NCBI GenBank assembly: GCA_019634245.1
Contig: JAHQVR010000350.1
Coordinates: 1 to 47,839 of the forward strand
From: Gammaproteobacteria bacterium
Lineage (GTDB): Bacteria; Pseudomonadota; Gammaproteobacteria; Granulosicoccales; Granulosicoccaceae
Direction of reading: 5' to 3'
DNA length: 47,839 nt
Shown: piece by piece, positions 15,350 to 23,810 of the stretch
How positions within the stretch are numbered: the first letter of the stretch is position 1
Layout: every line of letters starts with the position of its first letter
Notes under the pieces: generated by a model
Seen by the model: the letters and a program-made list of their open reading frames with translations, nothing else
The model's database searches: none
Told to the model about the DNA's origin: nothing
Translations under genes and position numbers: made by a program

Positions 15350-16846
15350 TCATGTTGCTTCGTAGAGCATCTCGTTTAGATAGAGACGCTGTATTTTCCC
15401 CGATGGGCCTTTGGGTAATTCGGGCAGGATGTGCACTGCGTCAGGCGCTTTGAATGGCCCGACGCGTTCCACGCACAGAGCGAGCAGGTCAGCGCTGCTG
15501 GTTGTTGAAGCCTCGCTAAGTCGGACGGCGGCTTCGACACGCTCGCCGTAGCGATCACAGGGTCGAGCGAACGCTGCTGCTTCAACAACATCGGGATGCT
15601 CATACAGGGCCTCGTCAATCTCGCGTGGCGCGATGTTTTCACCGCCCTTGATAATCAGCTCTTTGAGCCGTCCGGTGACAAAAACATATCCGTCTTCGTC
15701 CATGCGGCCCAAATCACCGGTGCGAAGCCAATCTCCGTGAAACGTATTGGAGGTGGCGTCAGGGTTGCGCAGGTATTCCTTCATTACGTTGGGGCCACGG
15801 ATCTGAATCTCACCCTCGACTCCGCGCGCGCACTCGTTCCCGCTATCATCAGCAATACGGGCTTCATTGCTAATCGCACAGCCTGCCGATCCGATTTTGT
15901 GCAGTGCTGGATCAAGCGGATTCACCAGGCACTGAGCCGCAGTCTCCGTCAGGCCAAGAGACTCTACTATCGCTAGCCCAAAGCGGTCCTGAAAGGCGCG
16001 TTGTGTTTCGACTGCAAGTGCTGATGAAGCCGATCGTGCAAATCGAAGTTGCGCCTTTAGCGAAGGTTTAGGTTCGGCTGCGCCGTGCAGTAAATGGCTA
16101 ATTATCGTTGGAACCACTGAAAACCATGTGATGCCCGCCTCAGCGGCCTGATCCCAGAACTTACTAGCGGAAAACCGCGATACCATGGCAAGCGATCCAC
16201 CGGATACTAAGCTACCCATGACGGAAACGCATAACCCATTGATATGGTAAAACGGCAGAACACCCATTCCGCGATCTTGTGGAGTTAGTTCATGCGCTAC
16301 GCTAACCGTCCATCCACCGGCAAGCAGGCTTGATTGCGTATGCACGACCCCTTTCGGTGGTCCCGTGGTGCCAGAGGTATACATCAACAGCGCATCGTCA
16401 GCTGGAGTAATGTCGTACAGTTCTGTGCTTTCGCCACTCGAAGCGAAACGGTTCAGGTTGTCTGGGCGAACCCGATTAAAGGAGTCCAACTGCGCATCAT
16501 GCACAAATGCAACGCGCGCTCCAGAATGCGACATCGCATAACCTAATGCATCGGGACCTGCAGCAAGGTTGAGCATGGTCACTCGGAATCCACCATAGAG
16601 CGCGGCAAAGAGCGCTTTGACCCCTTCAAGTCCATTGGGATGCATCACGACGACACTTTCGCCCTTGGCGATTCCTTGCGCGGTTAAATCCCCGGCAATT
16701 TTTGCCGCATGGGTTTGCAGATCTGGCCAGGTTAATCGTTCCCCGGTCTCTGGAAAAACGAACGCTGTGCCGCCGCCATTGTTTACCCGCGAATCCACCC
16801 AATCACGGACGGTGCCGGCCGGCGGCGTCTGGCGATCGAATTTCAT
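15350..16846 (-). CDS. sauT: Acyl-CoA synthetase, probable sulfoacetate-CoA ligase (SauT-like)
   Basis: This 498-residue AMP-forming ligase has the P-loop LLMYTSGTTGPPKGVVHT, the LGLTETAAQ motif, TGDLGRMDEDGYVFVTGRLKELIIKGGENIAPREID, and the catalytic lysine near the end in PKGPSGKIQR. In sulfoacetate degraders such as Cupriavidus, SauT activates sulfoacetate to sulfoacetyl-CoA, and the acylating dehydrogenase SauS then reduces it to sulfoacetaldehyde. Here the ligase overlaps the dehydrogenase stop (ATGA), and a carboxylate transporter lies upstream, so the same pathway is the best guess. The ligase sequence alone would also suit another short organic acid; the function depends on the context. 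No sulfoacetaldehyde acetyltransferase (xsc) is in the window. Confidence 0.72.
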   Translation of the reverse strand: MKFDRQTPPAGTVRDWVDSRVNNGGGTAFVFPETGERLTWPDLQTHAAKIAGDLTAQGIAKGESVVVMHPNGLEGVKALFAALYGGFRVTMLNLAAGPDALGYAMSHSGARVAFVHDAQLDSFNRVRPDNLNRFASSGESTELYDITPADDALLMYTSGTTGPPKGVVHTQSSLLAGGWTVSVAHELTPQDRGMGVLPFYHINGLCVSVMGSLVSGGSLAMVSRFSASKFWDQAAEAGITWFSVVPTIISHLLHGAAEPKPSLKAQLRFARSASSALAVETQRAFQDRFGLAIVESLGLTETAAQCLVNPLDPALHKIGSAGCAISNEARIADDSGNECARGVEGEIQIRGPNVMKEYLRNPDATSNTFHGDWLRTGDLGRMDEDGYVFVTGRLKELIIKGGENIAPREIDEALYEHPDVVEAAAFARPCDRYGERVEAAVRLSEASTTSSADLLALCVERVGPFKAPDAVHILPELPKGPSGKIQRLYLNEMLYEAT

Positions 16847-18228
16847 TGGCCGACCGCGTTCCAGTAATCGACAAAGATCTCATCCAGGCTCGGCTCTCGC
16901 GATGGAATTTCGCGGATGATCTTGGTTGATTGCATGAAGTGTCGGTAGTTGACGTTTTCGTTTATGGAATTGCCACCCCAAGTCCCGCAACCCATTGACA
17001 GCGAGAACGGCATGCCGTTGGTAAACGAACCACCCGTGGCAAATGTGTGCGCCTGGTTAACAACCACTCGGCTGGTTGGGATAGCGGTTGCCAAAGCGCG
17101 TGCCCGACTGTCATCAGTGGAATGTAAACCAACCGAATGGCCCGCCCCTTGATGTTCTTGAATACGGCGTGTCACGGCAACGGCGCTGTCGAAATCCGGT
17201 GCCCGATAAAGTGCAAGAACCCGACTTAGCTTTTCTCCTGATAAGGGGTGATCAGGTCCAATGCCAGTGGTTGGAACGGCAATGTAGTCAGTTCCATGCG
17301 GTACGTCGAGGTCAAGCGCGGCGATCATTTTGTCGGCATCTTGTGCCATCACCGAACGGTTCAGATGTCCATCAGGCCAAAGCTTGGCAATGATCTCGGT
17401 CTCATCCTCCACTAGCGCGCCACCGGACCGCGTCATCGCGGCAACAAAATCTGAATAGACTGCATCGACCACAACAACCGCATTTTCCGAACTGCATGAG
17501 GTGGCATTATCAAAGCACTTCGATGCACGAATCTTTTCGGTTGCTGCGATAAGGTCGGCGGTTTCGTCCACAATCACCGTTACATTGCCCGCGCCAACCG
17601 CCACTGCTGGTGTGCCTGCGGTCTGGGCACGATGTACGTTGTTCTGGCTGCCGGTGGCGACAATCATGTCACAAGCTTCCATCAACGCTTGCGTCTTTTC
17701 TTTTGATCCCGGCGCCGGCAGCATCTGTACCAAGTACGGATCCTCGTTGATCTTGACGAATTCTGCATGCACATATTCCAACAACCGTTCCGCACAGGCC
17801 ACACCCTTTGGGGAGGGTGCGATCACAATCGCGTTGCCGCATTTTAGGGCGTTGATGATGTTGTTGGCGGGAGTTGCGGCTGGGTTCGTTGACGGTACAA
17901 CGGCCGCGACGACACCCTTTGCGCGCGCGATTGTCGTTATACCTGTTGTTGGATCATCGGAAATCACACCAAAGGTCAACGCGTGCTGTATATCATGCAT
18001 GAGCCCGAGTGTTTTGCGATGGTTTTTAGTGATTTTGTCGGGCACGTTTCCAAGCCCTGTAGTCTGCACAGCTAATTCAGCCAAGTCGCGATTACGAGCA
18101 GGTTCCATAATTGCCCAAGCTGCGGCCTGTGCGGCGCGATCGTAGCGTTTTTGTGACCCTTCAGCCTCGTATCGGGCCTGGGCTGCCTTTGCCCGAGCAA
18201 CGATCGCTTCAATGTTGGTTTCACTCAT
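16843..18228 (-). CDS. sauS: CoA-acylating aldehyde dehydrogenase, probable sulfoacetaldehyde dehydrogenase (SauS-like)
   Basis: This 461-residue enzyme belongs to the CoA-acylating aldehyde dehydrogenases (EutE/AdhE type). The cofactor region VVAAVVPSTNPAATPANNIINALKCGNAIVIAPSP is clear, as is the catalytic cysteine C245 in CFDNATSCSSENAVVVV. The C-terminal QAHTFATGGSFTNGMPFSLSMGCGTWGGNS matches the sulfoacetaldehyde dehydrogenase subgroup as I remember it. The reaction would be sulfoacetyl-CoA plus NAD(P)H to sulfoacetaldehyde, in the cytoplasm. It is translationally coupled to the downstream ligase and follows the transporter genes by 69 bp. The start MSETNIEAIVARAK has an upstream GGAGG (in the 18228-18245 region), a strong ribosome binding site. 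A general acylating role for another aldehyde remains possible. Confidence 0.78.
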   Translation of the reverse strand: MSETNIEAIVARAKAAQARYEAEGSQKRYDRAAQAAAWAIMEPARNRDLAELAVQTTGLGNVPDKITKNHRKTLGLMHDIQHALTFGVISDDPTTGITTIARAKGVVAAVVPSTNPAATPANNIINALKCGNAIVIAPSPKGVACAERLLEYVHAEFVKINEDPYLVQMLPAPGSKEKTQALMEACDMIVATGSQNNVHRAQTAGTPAVAVGAGNVTVIVDETADLIAATEKIRASKCFDNATSCSSENAVVVVDAVYSDFVAAMTRSGGALVEDETEIIAKLWPDGHLNRSVMAQDADKMIAALDLDVPHGTDYIAVPTTGIGPDHPLSGEKLSRVLALYRAPDFDSAVAVTRRIQEHQGAGHSVGLHSTDDSRARALATAIPTSRVVVNQAHTFATGGSFTNGMPFSLSMGCGTWGGNSINENVNYRHFMQSTKIIREIPSREPSLDEIFVDYWNAVGQ

Positions 18229-18297
18229 TCTGCATCCTCCCAGATCGCCTTAGTCGTGAGGATTCGCAAGTCGTCTTGTGAACAATGCGGGTAGGGT

Positions 18298-19797
18298 TCA
18301 TTGTTCTTCTAGTTTGGGTTTGGGCGATTTAAAGGCTCGGTATACACTCGAACCAAGTGTAATGAGCCCCGCGAAAATCAGAATCGCACAGATTGGACGC
18401 GAGAAGTAGGTGCCCAAATCGTAGTGCACCATCTGCATACCTTGCGCGAAATTTTGTTCGCCAATTTTTCCTAAAATCAAACCCAATACGATTCCCGGGA
18501 TAGAAAACCCAGAACGGCGCAATAAATAACCAATGATGCCAGCAAGGAACATGACAATGACGTCAAGAACTAACCCTCGGTTGATATAAGCGCCTGTCAT
18601 TGCCAACATCAGTATCAGAGGTGCAAGAAACTGAAACGGAATCTTAAGCAGGTTGAGGATCGTTTTGGTTTCGACCACGCCTATAATTAAGATAGATAGG
18701 TTGGCATAGAACATCGCCGCAAAAACAATCCAGATCAAATCTGGTGACAGCATAAATACCAACGGTCCAGGTTGTAGATCATGCATTTGAAACACCACTA
18801 CCATCATCGCAGTCAGCGCTCCGCCAGGAAGGCCCAAGGCTAATAGAGGGATCATCGCTGCACCGGTGGCTGCATTATTGGCAGTTTCGGCCGAAATCAC
18901 GCCTTCAAGTTTGCCTTTGCCGAATTCTTCACGGTTTTTGGACCAGCGAACGGCTTCGCCATAACTCATGAAGGCTGCCAAAGTCGCGCCGATACCAGGC
19001 AAGATGCCACACAGGAACCCAACGATGATGGATCGCACGACCGCTATCTTGTGCATCCATAACTCTAGCCAGGAGGGGAAGGTCATGGAAACCTTGGGCG
19101 CTTTGTATTTGCCGCTCGCTTTTTTCTCTGCTTGTACAAAGATTTCGGAAACGGCGAAGAAGCCCAAAATGGCCGGTACGAATGCGATCCCGGCGGCAAG
19201 ATCTGAAATACCAAAGTTATAACGGTTGATGCCGCCCACCGGGTCTTGTCCGATTGTCGCAATCAAGAGCCCGATAAGCACAGACATCCATCCTTTCCAA
19301 ATGGTGCGCGCCCCAATAGAGGACGCTACGGCCAACCCGAAAAAGACGAGCGCGAAAATTTCTGGTGGGCCGATGTTGCGAATAGCCCAATTGGCCAAAG
19401 GTTCAGTTGCTGCCATCATCACCAGCGCCGAGGCCATACCACCGATGGCGGAACACAATACCGCTGCACCAACAGCTTTACCGGATTGGCCCTTCTGGGT
19501 CATCGGATAGCCGTCGAAAGCCGTTGGCGCGTTTTCAGCAGAACCGGGGATGTTAAAAAGAATGGCGGTGATTGCACCGCCGTAGGTTCCGGTGCAGTAA
19601 ATCACCGCGAATAACATCACGCCTTGGGCAGGTTCCAGGGCGGCCGTGAAGGGTAACAAAATCGCGGCAAGTGTGAGCATGCTGACGCCGGGTATGGCAC
19701 CGAAAAGCATGCCACCGATAACACCAAAAACAAAAATCCCGATAGTGAATAAATCACCGAAAAGGGCCGCGGATCCGGACAGAAAATTCTCTATCAA
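18298..19797 (-). CDS. tctA: Tripartite tricarboxylate transporter large permease TctA
   Basis: This 499-residue polytopic membrane protein has the TctA signature GVIGGMLFGAIPGVSMLTLAAILLPF near the N-terminus and the related second half ...SIIVGFLCGILPGIGATLAAFMSYGEAVRWSK. The two halves each carry a conserved P-G loop, as expected for this inverted-repeat family. It works with a small permease and a periplasmic binding protein to import a carboxylate or sulfonate using the ion gradient. It follows tctB by 7 bp. The substrate is inferred from the SauS/SauT-like genes downstream to be sulfoacetate. Confidence 0.93.
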   Translation of the reverse strand: MIENFLSGSAALFGDLFTIGIFVFGVIGGMLFGAIPGVSMLTLAAILLPFTAALEPAQGVMLFAVIYCTGTYGGAITAILFNIPGSAENAPTAFDGYPMTQKGQSGKAVGAAVLCSAIGGMASALVMMAATEPLANWAIRNIGPPEIFALVFFGLAVASSIGARTIWKGWMSVLIGLLIATIGQDPVGGINRYNFGISDLAAGIAFVPAILGFFAVSEIFVQAEKKASGKYKAPKVSMTFPSWLELWMHKIAVVRSIIVGFLCGILPGIGATLAAFMSYGEAVRWSKNREEFGKGKLEGVISAETANNAATGAAMIPLLALGLPGGALTAMMVVVFQMHDLQPGPLVFMLSPDLIWIVFAAMFYANLSILIIGVVETKTILNLLKIPFQFLAPLILMLAMTGAYINRGLVLDVIVMFLAGIIGYLLRRSGFSIPGIVLGLILGKIGEQNFAQGMQMVHYDLGTYFSRPICAILIFAGLITLGSSVYRAFKSPKPKLEEQ

Positions 19798-19804
19798 AGC
19801 TTGT

Positions 19805-20350
19805 TCACAGCCCTTGTAATTTTGCGTTCATCGTTAGGATCCAGGCGCTAAAGTCATAGAACGGCGATACGTTACCTTGAGGCAAAGGCGCGTTCAGTAT
19901 GACAAGGAATAGCCCCATGAACAGGATATAAATTACGGCTGTCATAATGAGGATTGCTTTCCATCGGCGTTCGCCGAATAACCACATAATGGCGGCAATA
20001 AAGAAGGGCGCAGAGAAATAGATGCCGACAGGCTTGAGCAACCAGGCAAAGACAAACGGCGTCAGCAGAACCGTAGCCATCCGTTTAATTGTTCCGGGAT
20101 CGCTGAAATCGGCTTCATCTTCACTTTGGCCGATAGTGCCTTGCGAGGATGACCCGTGTTTATATTGAAACCAGATATTTCCAATCGTCGCGATCAGCAA
20201 TATGCCAATGATCACCCGAGGCCACGCTGTTGCGCCGTAACGATAGATTTCAATAGGTTGATTAAACTCGAACGAAAACCCATAAAAGACCGCGACAATC
20301 AGCAGAAAAATTCCCGCCTCAACCCAATGGGCGCGTGTCAAACCTCCCAA
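19805..20350 (-). CDS. tctB: Tripartite tricarboxylate transporter small permease TctB
   Basis: This 181-residue protein has four predicted membrane helices and a charged cytoplasmic loop (SSSQGTIGQSEDEADFSDPGTIKR). That is the usual size and topology of TctB, the accessory subunit of the TTT transporter. No ATG is available at the N-terminus. The start is most likely the TTG at 20350, because a GGAG lies 7 nt upstream on the transcript. It is preceded by a UUCG-loop terminator that separates it from the binding-protein gene, so permease expression should be lower than that of TctC. Confidence 0.85.
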   Translation of the reverse strand: MGGLTRAHWVEAGIFLLIVAVFYGFSFEFNQPIEIYRYGATAWPRVIIGILLIATIGNIWFQYKHGSSSQGTIGQSEDEADFSDPGTIKRMATVLLTPFVFAWLLKPVGIYFSAPFFIAAIMWLFGERRWKAILIMTAVIYILFMGLFLVILNAPLPQGNVSPFYDFSAWILTMNAKLQGL

Positions 20351-20370
20351 GTTGTGTCTCCCTCAAGCCA

Positions 20371-20402
20371 AAGAAAATGCAGGGCACCCGAAGGCGCCCT
20401 GC
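20371..20402 (-). terminator. Intra-operon UUCG-loop terminator after tctC
   Basis: On the transcribed strand, GCAGGGCGCC pairs with GGTGCCCTGC (ten pairs with one G-U) around a TTCG tetraloop, followed by ATTTTCTTT. It lies 20-50 bp after the tctC stop and just before tctB. It should act as a leaky intrinsic terminator or 3' stabiliser, giving more binding protein than permease. Confidence 0.82.
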
Positions 20403-20421
20403 ACAGCGTCACATGGATGCC

Positions 20422-21435
20422 TTACTTAACTTCCAGGCCCATGGCCTTGTAAACATCGCGGTATTGCGCGACCGACCGCGTGATCAGTTCCTTCGCACCG
20501 TCGGTGTCGCGATAGCTGTCGATGACAGTCATGAATTTGCTTTCATTATAGGCCTGATAGCTGTCCTCACAGTATCCGCGCTGGAACGCCCATTTAAGCC
20601 ACTCGACCCGATCAGCAGGTGCGTTTGCGTGGACATAAAAACCACGGAAGCGAAGTAACGGATCGAAATCCATGCCCGCTTCGCGGTGTGTCATCGTGTC
20701 TGCAAATGCTTCTGGGCGTTCGTCAAAGATGGTTAGGATGGGTTTGAACTGACCTGCGTCCAGGAAGTTGCGCACGTCACCGGGCTGTTCGAACAAGGCA
20801 TCAACCTGACCACCTAGCAAAGCGCCGTAACGTGGTGCACCCTTGTCAAAGGAGATCTGCTGGATCGACATATCCATCGCATCTGTGATGAAACCCATTG
20901 TGACCCGTTCCATAGAACCTTCTTTGGACACGTTGGCGATTGTTGCCTTGCCGTCTTGAGCTTTCACCCATTCAACAAAGGATGGCCAGTCGGTGAATCG
21001 CGTTTCATCTGAACGTATGTAAACCTGGCTAAAAGTCACCTGGCTGACCACCAATGGAATCAAATCTTCTGCAGGGTTGGGCAGTGCGGAGTCCAAAGCG
21101 TGGGCGGATGATGCGTCGTCAATATGCTCGAGCACATTGTAGCCATCCGCAGGTGCGGCCATATAGGCCGTCATGCCCACGGTACCTGAACCACCTGGCT
21201 TGTGATCGCGATTGATCGGAATACCAGTGAGTTCCGTGACGGCCTCCGCCATTGCCGCAGCCACCTGGCCCGAACCGCCAGCCGGTCCGTAAGGTACGAT
21301 CATCGTTAAAGCGCGTTCCGGAAAGCCATCTGGCTTGTCAAAAGACGCTTCTGTTCGTTTACATTCAAATGCCGAGACGTTGCCGGCAGCAAACAGTGCG
21401 GCCACAAACGCTGCGGTTCCTAGAAGTTTGTTCAT
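20422..21435 (-). CDS. tctC: Tripartite tricarboxylate transporter substrate-binding protein TctC
   Basis: This is a 337-residue periplasmic binding protein. The start at ATG 21435 has a near-ideal GGGAGGAG upstream and gives a clear signal peptide (MNKLLGTAAFVAALFAAGNVSA, cleavage before FECK). The frame open to 21516 would hide this signal. LTMIVPYGPAGGSGQVAAAMAEAV and GIPINRDHKPGGSGTVGMTAYMAAPADGYNV are the TctC ligand-binding signatures. It is the first gene of the leftward operon (tctC-tctB-tctA-sauS-sauT). It is likely to bind sulfoacetate, or a related sulfonate or carboxylate, in the periplasm (inferred from the operon). A LacI-type palindrome lies about 93 bp upstream. Confidence 0.92.
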   Translation of the reverse strand: MNKLLGTAAFVAALFAAGNVSAFECKRTEASFDKPDGFPERALTMIVPYGPAGGSGQVAAAMAEAVTELTGIPINRDHKPGGSGTVGMTAYMAAPADGYNVLEHIDDASSAHALDSALPNPAEDLIPLVVSQVTFSQVYIRSDETRFTDWPSFVEWVKAQDGKATIANVSKEGSMERVTMGFITDAMDMSIQQISFDKGAPRYGALLGGQVDALFEQPGDVRNFLDAGQFKPILTIFDERPEAFADTMTHREAGMDFDPLLRFRGFYVHANAPADRVEWLKWAFQRGYCEDSYQAYNESKFMTVIDSYRDTDGAKELITRSVAQYRDVYKAMGLEVK

Positions 21436-21524
21436 TTTTCTCCTCCCAAACAATACCTGCTGGTTATTTTCTCCCGACCGCATGATTGCGGATGGGACGT
21501 CACCAGTGTAATTCATGAAAAGAG

Positions 21525-21544
21525 AAATGCAAACGTTTTCATTT
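21525..21544. promoter_or_regulatory. LacI-family-type operator upstream of the sulfoacetate operon
   Basis: The core TGCAAACGTTTTCA (21528-21541) is centred on CG and, with its AAA/TTT flanks, forms a 20-bp palindrome with one mismatched pair. A central CG with AAA/TTT arms is characteristic of LacI/GalR-family sites. No LacI-family gene occurs in the window, so the regulator must be elsewhere. Confidence 0.55.
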
Positions 21545-21598
21545 TTTCAAGCCTAGAGCGCTTGAAACGGCCAATCGGTACTCGAAGAGAGGCACCTG

Positions 21599-21619
21599 TG
21601 ACATAGTCGACCTATGTCA
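21599..21619. repeat. 8-bp inverted repeat after the serine hydrolase gene
   Basis: TGACATAG and CTATGTCA flank a TCGAC spacer, 10 bp beyond the hydrolase stop and in the promoter gap of the sulfoacetate operon. A second small inverted repeat, TTCAAGC with GCTTGAA, lies at 21546-21566. Neither has a T-tract on the leftward transcript, so an operator or partial terminator role is uncertain. Confidence 0.4.
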
Positions 21620-21628
21620 GTGGGGCTG

Positions 21629-23410
21629 TTAATCGGATTTTTCAAACCTTAGTCCAGAGTAGTAAACGGTTGGTATACCCTGATCGTTGACGTCAAACAG
21701 TACCGCATTGCCTTTACTGCGCCCATAACCTATCAGTTTTGCATAGCCATCGCTAACGACCTCCAAGTAGCCTATTTGTGGCTCCTCATCGGTGATTATG
21801 TCAACGCGAAGATATCCATTCGCCTTGCTGATCGTCAAACCTTTGGTGTTCATTCCCAAGGGCCAAGAGTCTGGATTAGTGATTCTGTAATTACCTAGGT
21901 ATTTTTCTATGGAATCTGGTAGCGTTTTCTGTTGAGCTTTTTGTCCAATAGCGGGCCCACCGTTCACCACTTTTACCACCTGGGTGTTATCGTAATTCAC
22001 CAAGTTAAATCGCAAGTCCTTAATCTCGGCTGGTGTGAAAGGGATTAAACCGAACAGTCGAAATTTCACACCCACGCTCCCATCATCCATTGGGACTAAA
22101 TAAGCTTTTTGGCCATCAAAACGTGCGAAGAGCGTATCACCATCGCGCTCCACGGTGAATTCACCGATTTCGCTGGATAGATAGCGACCTGTGAGCAGAT
22201 TAGCTTGTTCTGAACTAAAGTGTTTGGTTGCTCGGCTCTTTGGTAGATACGGTTCTGGTTGGTAGCCATTTTTACTGCGTATGGCTGAGAGCAGTGTGTT
22301 CTCGGCTACCTCGCCTGTGACGGATTCGTTCGTATCGGCGAAGTTGCTAAACACGATAACCGCAATCTTATGTTCTCTACTGAGCAGGAGTGCTGAATGG
22401 TAGTGAAAGGTACCACCATTGTGCCAAACCAGATCTGTCATGTTCCCCAAGGTCTTATTTGGGTACGACAGAATCCAGCCTAGGCCCATCTCGAATCCAG
22501 AATCAACCGGAGCATCTTTGTATTGAGGTTCCCACATTTCTAGTAACGATGTGCGAGACAGTAGCTTGGGTGTAGTCTTGTTGCCTGCATGGGTGTATTT
22601 CAGCATTTCTTTTGCAAAGAGACCCAAGTCGTTCGCGCTCATTCTCAGATCGCCTGCCGCGCGATCCCTGATCTCCACAGGCTGCATCACTTCATCGTCG
22701 AGAAAAGTCACCGCAAAATTGTCCTGCACGGTGTTGCCAAGACTGGCATTGCTCATACCCAGCGGAGCAAAGAGGTGTTTTTCAAGATATTCGGGGTAGC
22801 TAAGCCCACTGACTCGTTCAATCACTAGACCGAGAATTCCGTAGGCCAAATTAGAATAGGCGTGCACCTCTTCGGCCTTGTAAGCCACATGGTCGACAGA
22901 CAACGCCTCGAGCATGGTCTGTTCAGCTTCATAGTCGGTGAACCCTTTGACATAGTCAGAGGGTAGCCCTGAGTAGTGGCTAAGCATGCTTCTAAGGGTA
23001 ATACTTTCAACTCCATAAGGTGTATTTATCGAGAATTCTGGCAGATACCGCTTTAGTGGTTGGTCGATATCCAGTTTACCTTGTTCATGCAGTTGCATTA
23101 TCGCTATGGCTGTGAACAATTTTGATATCGATCCTATGCGATAAGCGGTATCAGGCGTTGTTATTCGGTTTTGTTCGCTATTGGCATAGCCAAACCCGTT
23201 GGCATACACCACGTCTTGATCATCCACTACGAGAACGACCATGGATGCAAGATCATGTTTGTCAATAACTCGCGGAATATTCTTATCCAAATCGATCCGT
23301 AGTTTTTGATAGCCATCGTTGCTACCACCGGTTATTTTTACTGGGTTGGAACTACACGCTGATATGAGCAAAACCAACCAAACTGAAAAAGTGATCCGCT
23401 GTATGGTCAT
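21629..23410 (-). CDS. Lipoprotein serine hydrolase (class C beta-lactamase/PBP4* family)
   Basis: This 593-residue protein starts best at ATG 23410, where an AAGGAA-type ribosome site precedes it and a lipoprotein signal follows (SVWLVLLISAC, lipidated C19). The beta-lactamase-like domain has the catalytic S94-I-S-K97 in YRIGSISKLFTA, a Y-S-N motif in VHAYSNLAYGILG, and a late HNGG triad element in VWHNGGTFHYHSA. An extra C-terminal domain of about 200 residues resembles the lipocalin-like or DUF3471-type tails of these hydrolases. Such proteins are peptidases or esterases acting in the envelope on D-amino-acid peptides or other esters. True beta-lactamase activity is not implied. It is a single-gene unit with a palindromic operator region upstream. 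Confidence 0.88.
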   Translation of the reverse strand: MTIQRITFSVWLVLLISACSSNPVKITGGSNDGYQKLRIDLDKNIPRVIDKHDLASMVVLVVDDQDVVYANGFGYANSEQNRITTPDTAYRIGSISKLFTAIAIMQLHEQGKLDIDQPLKRYLPEFSINTPYGVESITLRSMLSHYSGLPSDYVKGFTDYEAEQTMLEALSVDHVAYKAEEVHAYSNLAYGILGLVIERVSGLSYPEYLEKHLFAPLGMSNASLGNTVQDNFAVTFLDDEVMQPVEIRDRAAGDLRMSANDLGLFAKEMLKYTHAGNKTTPKLLSRTSLLEMWEPQYKDAPVDSGFEMGLGWILSYPNKTLGNMTDLVWHNGGTFHYHSALLLSREHKIAVIVFSNFADTNESVTGEVAENTLLSAIRSKNGYQPEPYLPKSRATKHFSSEQANLLTGRYLSSEIGEFTVERDGDTLFARFDGQKAYLVPMDDGSVGVKFRLFGLIPFTPAEIKDLRFNLVNYDNTQVVKVVNGGPAIGQKAQQKTLPDSIEKYLGNYRITNPDSWPLGMNTKGLTISKANGYLRVDIITDEEPQIGYLEVVSDGYAKLIGYGRSKGNAVLFDVNDQGIPTVYYSGLRFEKSD

Positions 23411-23494
23411 ATTGATCGTATTCCTTGATAGATGTGTTAACGATTTTAGTCGTGGCAAACGCAAAGTCGGTTATCTCGGTTTCAGCCTTCCCTA

Positions 23495-23582
23495 TGTAAC
23501 AGTTCCAAGCAAGATCGCTGAGGCTGTAGGTAGTACTCACATCATTAAGACTATGTTACAGATTCGTTTGGATCTGTAACAG
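23495..23582. promoter_or_regulatory. TGTAACAG operator-like repeats upstream of the serine hydrolase
   Basis: A 10-bp perfect inverted repeat, TGTTACAGAT and ATCTGTAACA around 8 bp (23554-23581), shares its half-site with another TGTAACAG at 23495-23502. Both lie upstream of the leftward hydrolase gene, 85-172 bp from its start. The arrangement resembles two binding sites of one dimeric regulator. No cognate gene is adjacent. Confidence 0.45.
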
Positions 23583-23627
23583 TTTGTTGATGCAGATAAA
23601 TAAAGATGAGGTAAGAGCCGAGAAGCT

Positions 23628-23765
23628 ATGAATCACAGTAAAAACGGGGAGTGTACCCCTATGCCTATGCATAGCACGTACTCAGAGGAGATGGCGATCT
23701 ATATCGAATCACACAACCGCGTGATCTTTACGAAGATAATGAAGGCAAAAGCCGTGGAAACTTAA
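23628..23765 (+). CDS. Possible small protein of 45 residues
   Basis: A plus-strand frame in the 400-bp gap between the hydrolase and the DUF58 gene encodes MNHSKNGECTPMPMHSTYSEE..., ending ...KAKAVET. It is polar with no signal peptide or known motif. The ribosome site is weak, and nothing in the neighbourhood supports a role. It would be convergent with the DUF58 gene. It may be chance. Confidence 0.25.
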   Translation: MNHSKNGECTPMPMHSTYSEEMAIYIESHNRVIFTKIMKAKAVET

Positions 23766-23810
23766 GCGTTTACTGGCGCTCGTTTCATCCGTAGCCAAGT
23801 GGGCCAGTAT

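Noticed and set aside
17501..18145. Long plus-strand frame opposite the SauS-like gene
   Set aside because: It is the antisense shadow of an intact dehydrogenase with its catalytic cysteine on the other strand.
21629..23410. True antibiotic-resistance beta-lactamase
   Set aside because: The lipobox, the long C-terminal domain and the HNG variant fit the broad PBP4*/esterase group; resistance cannot be claimed.
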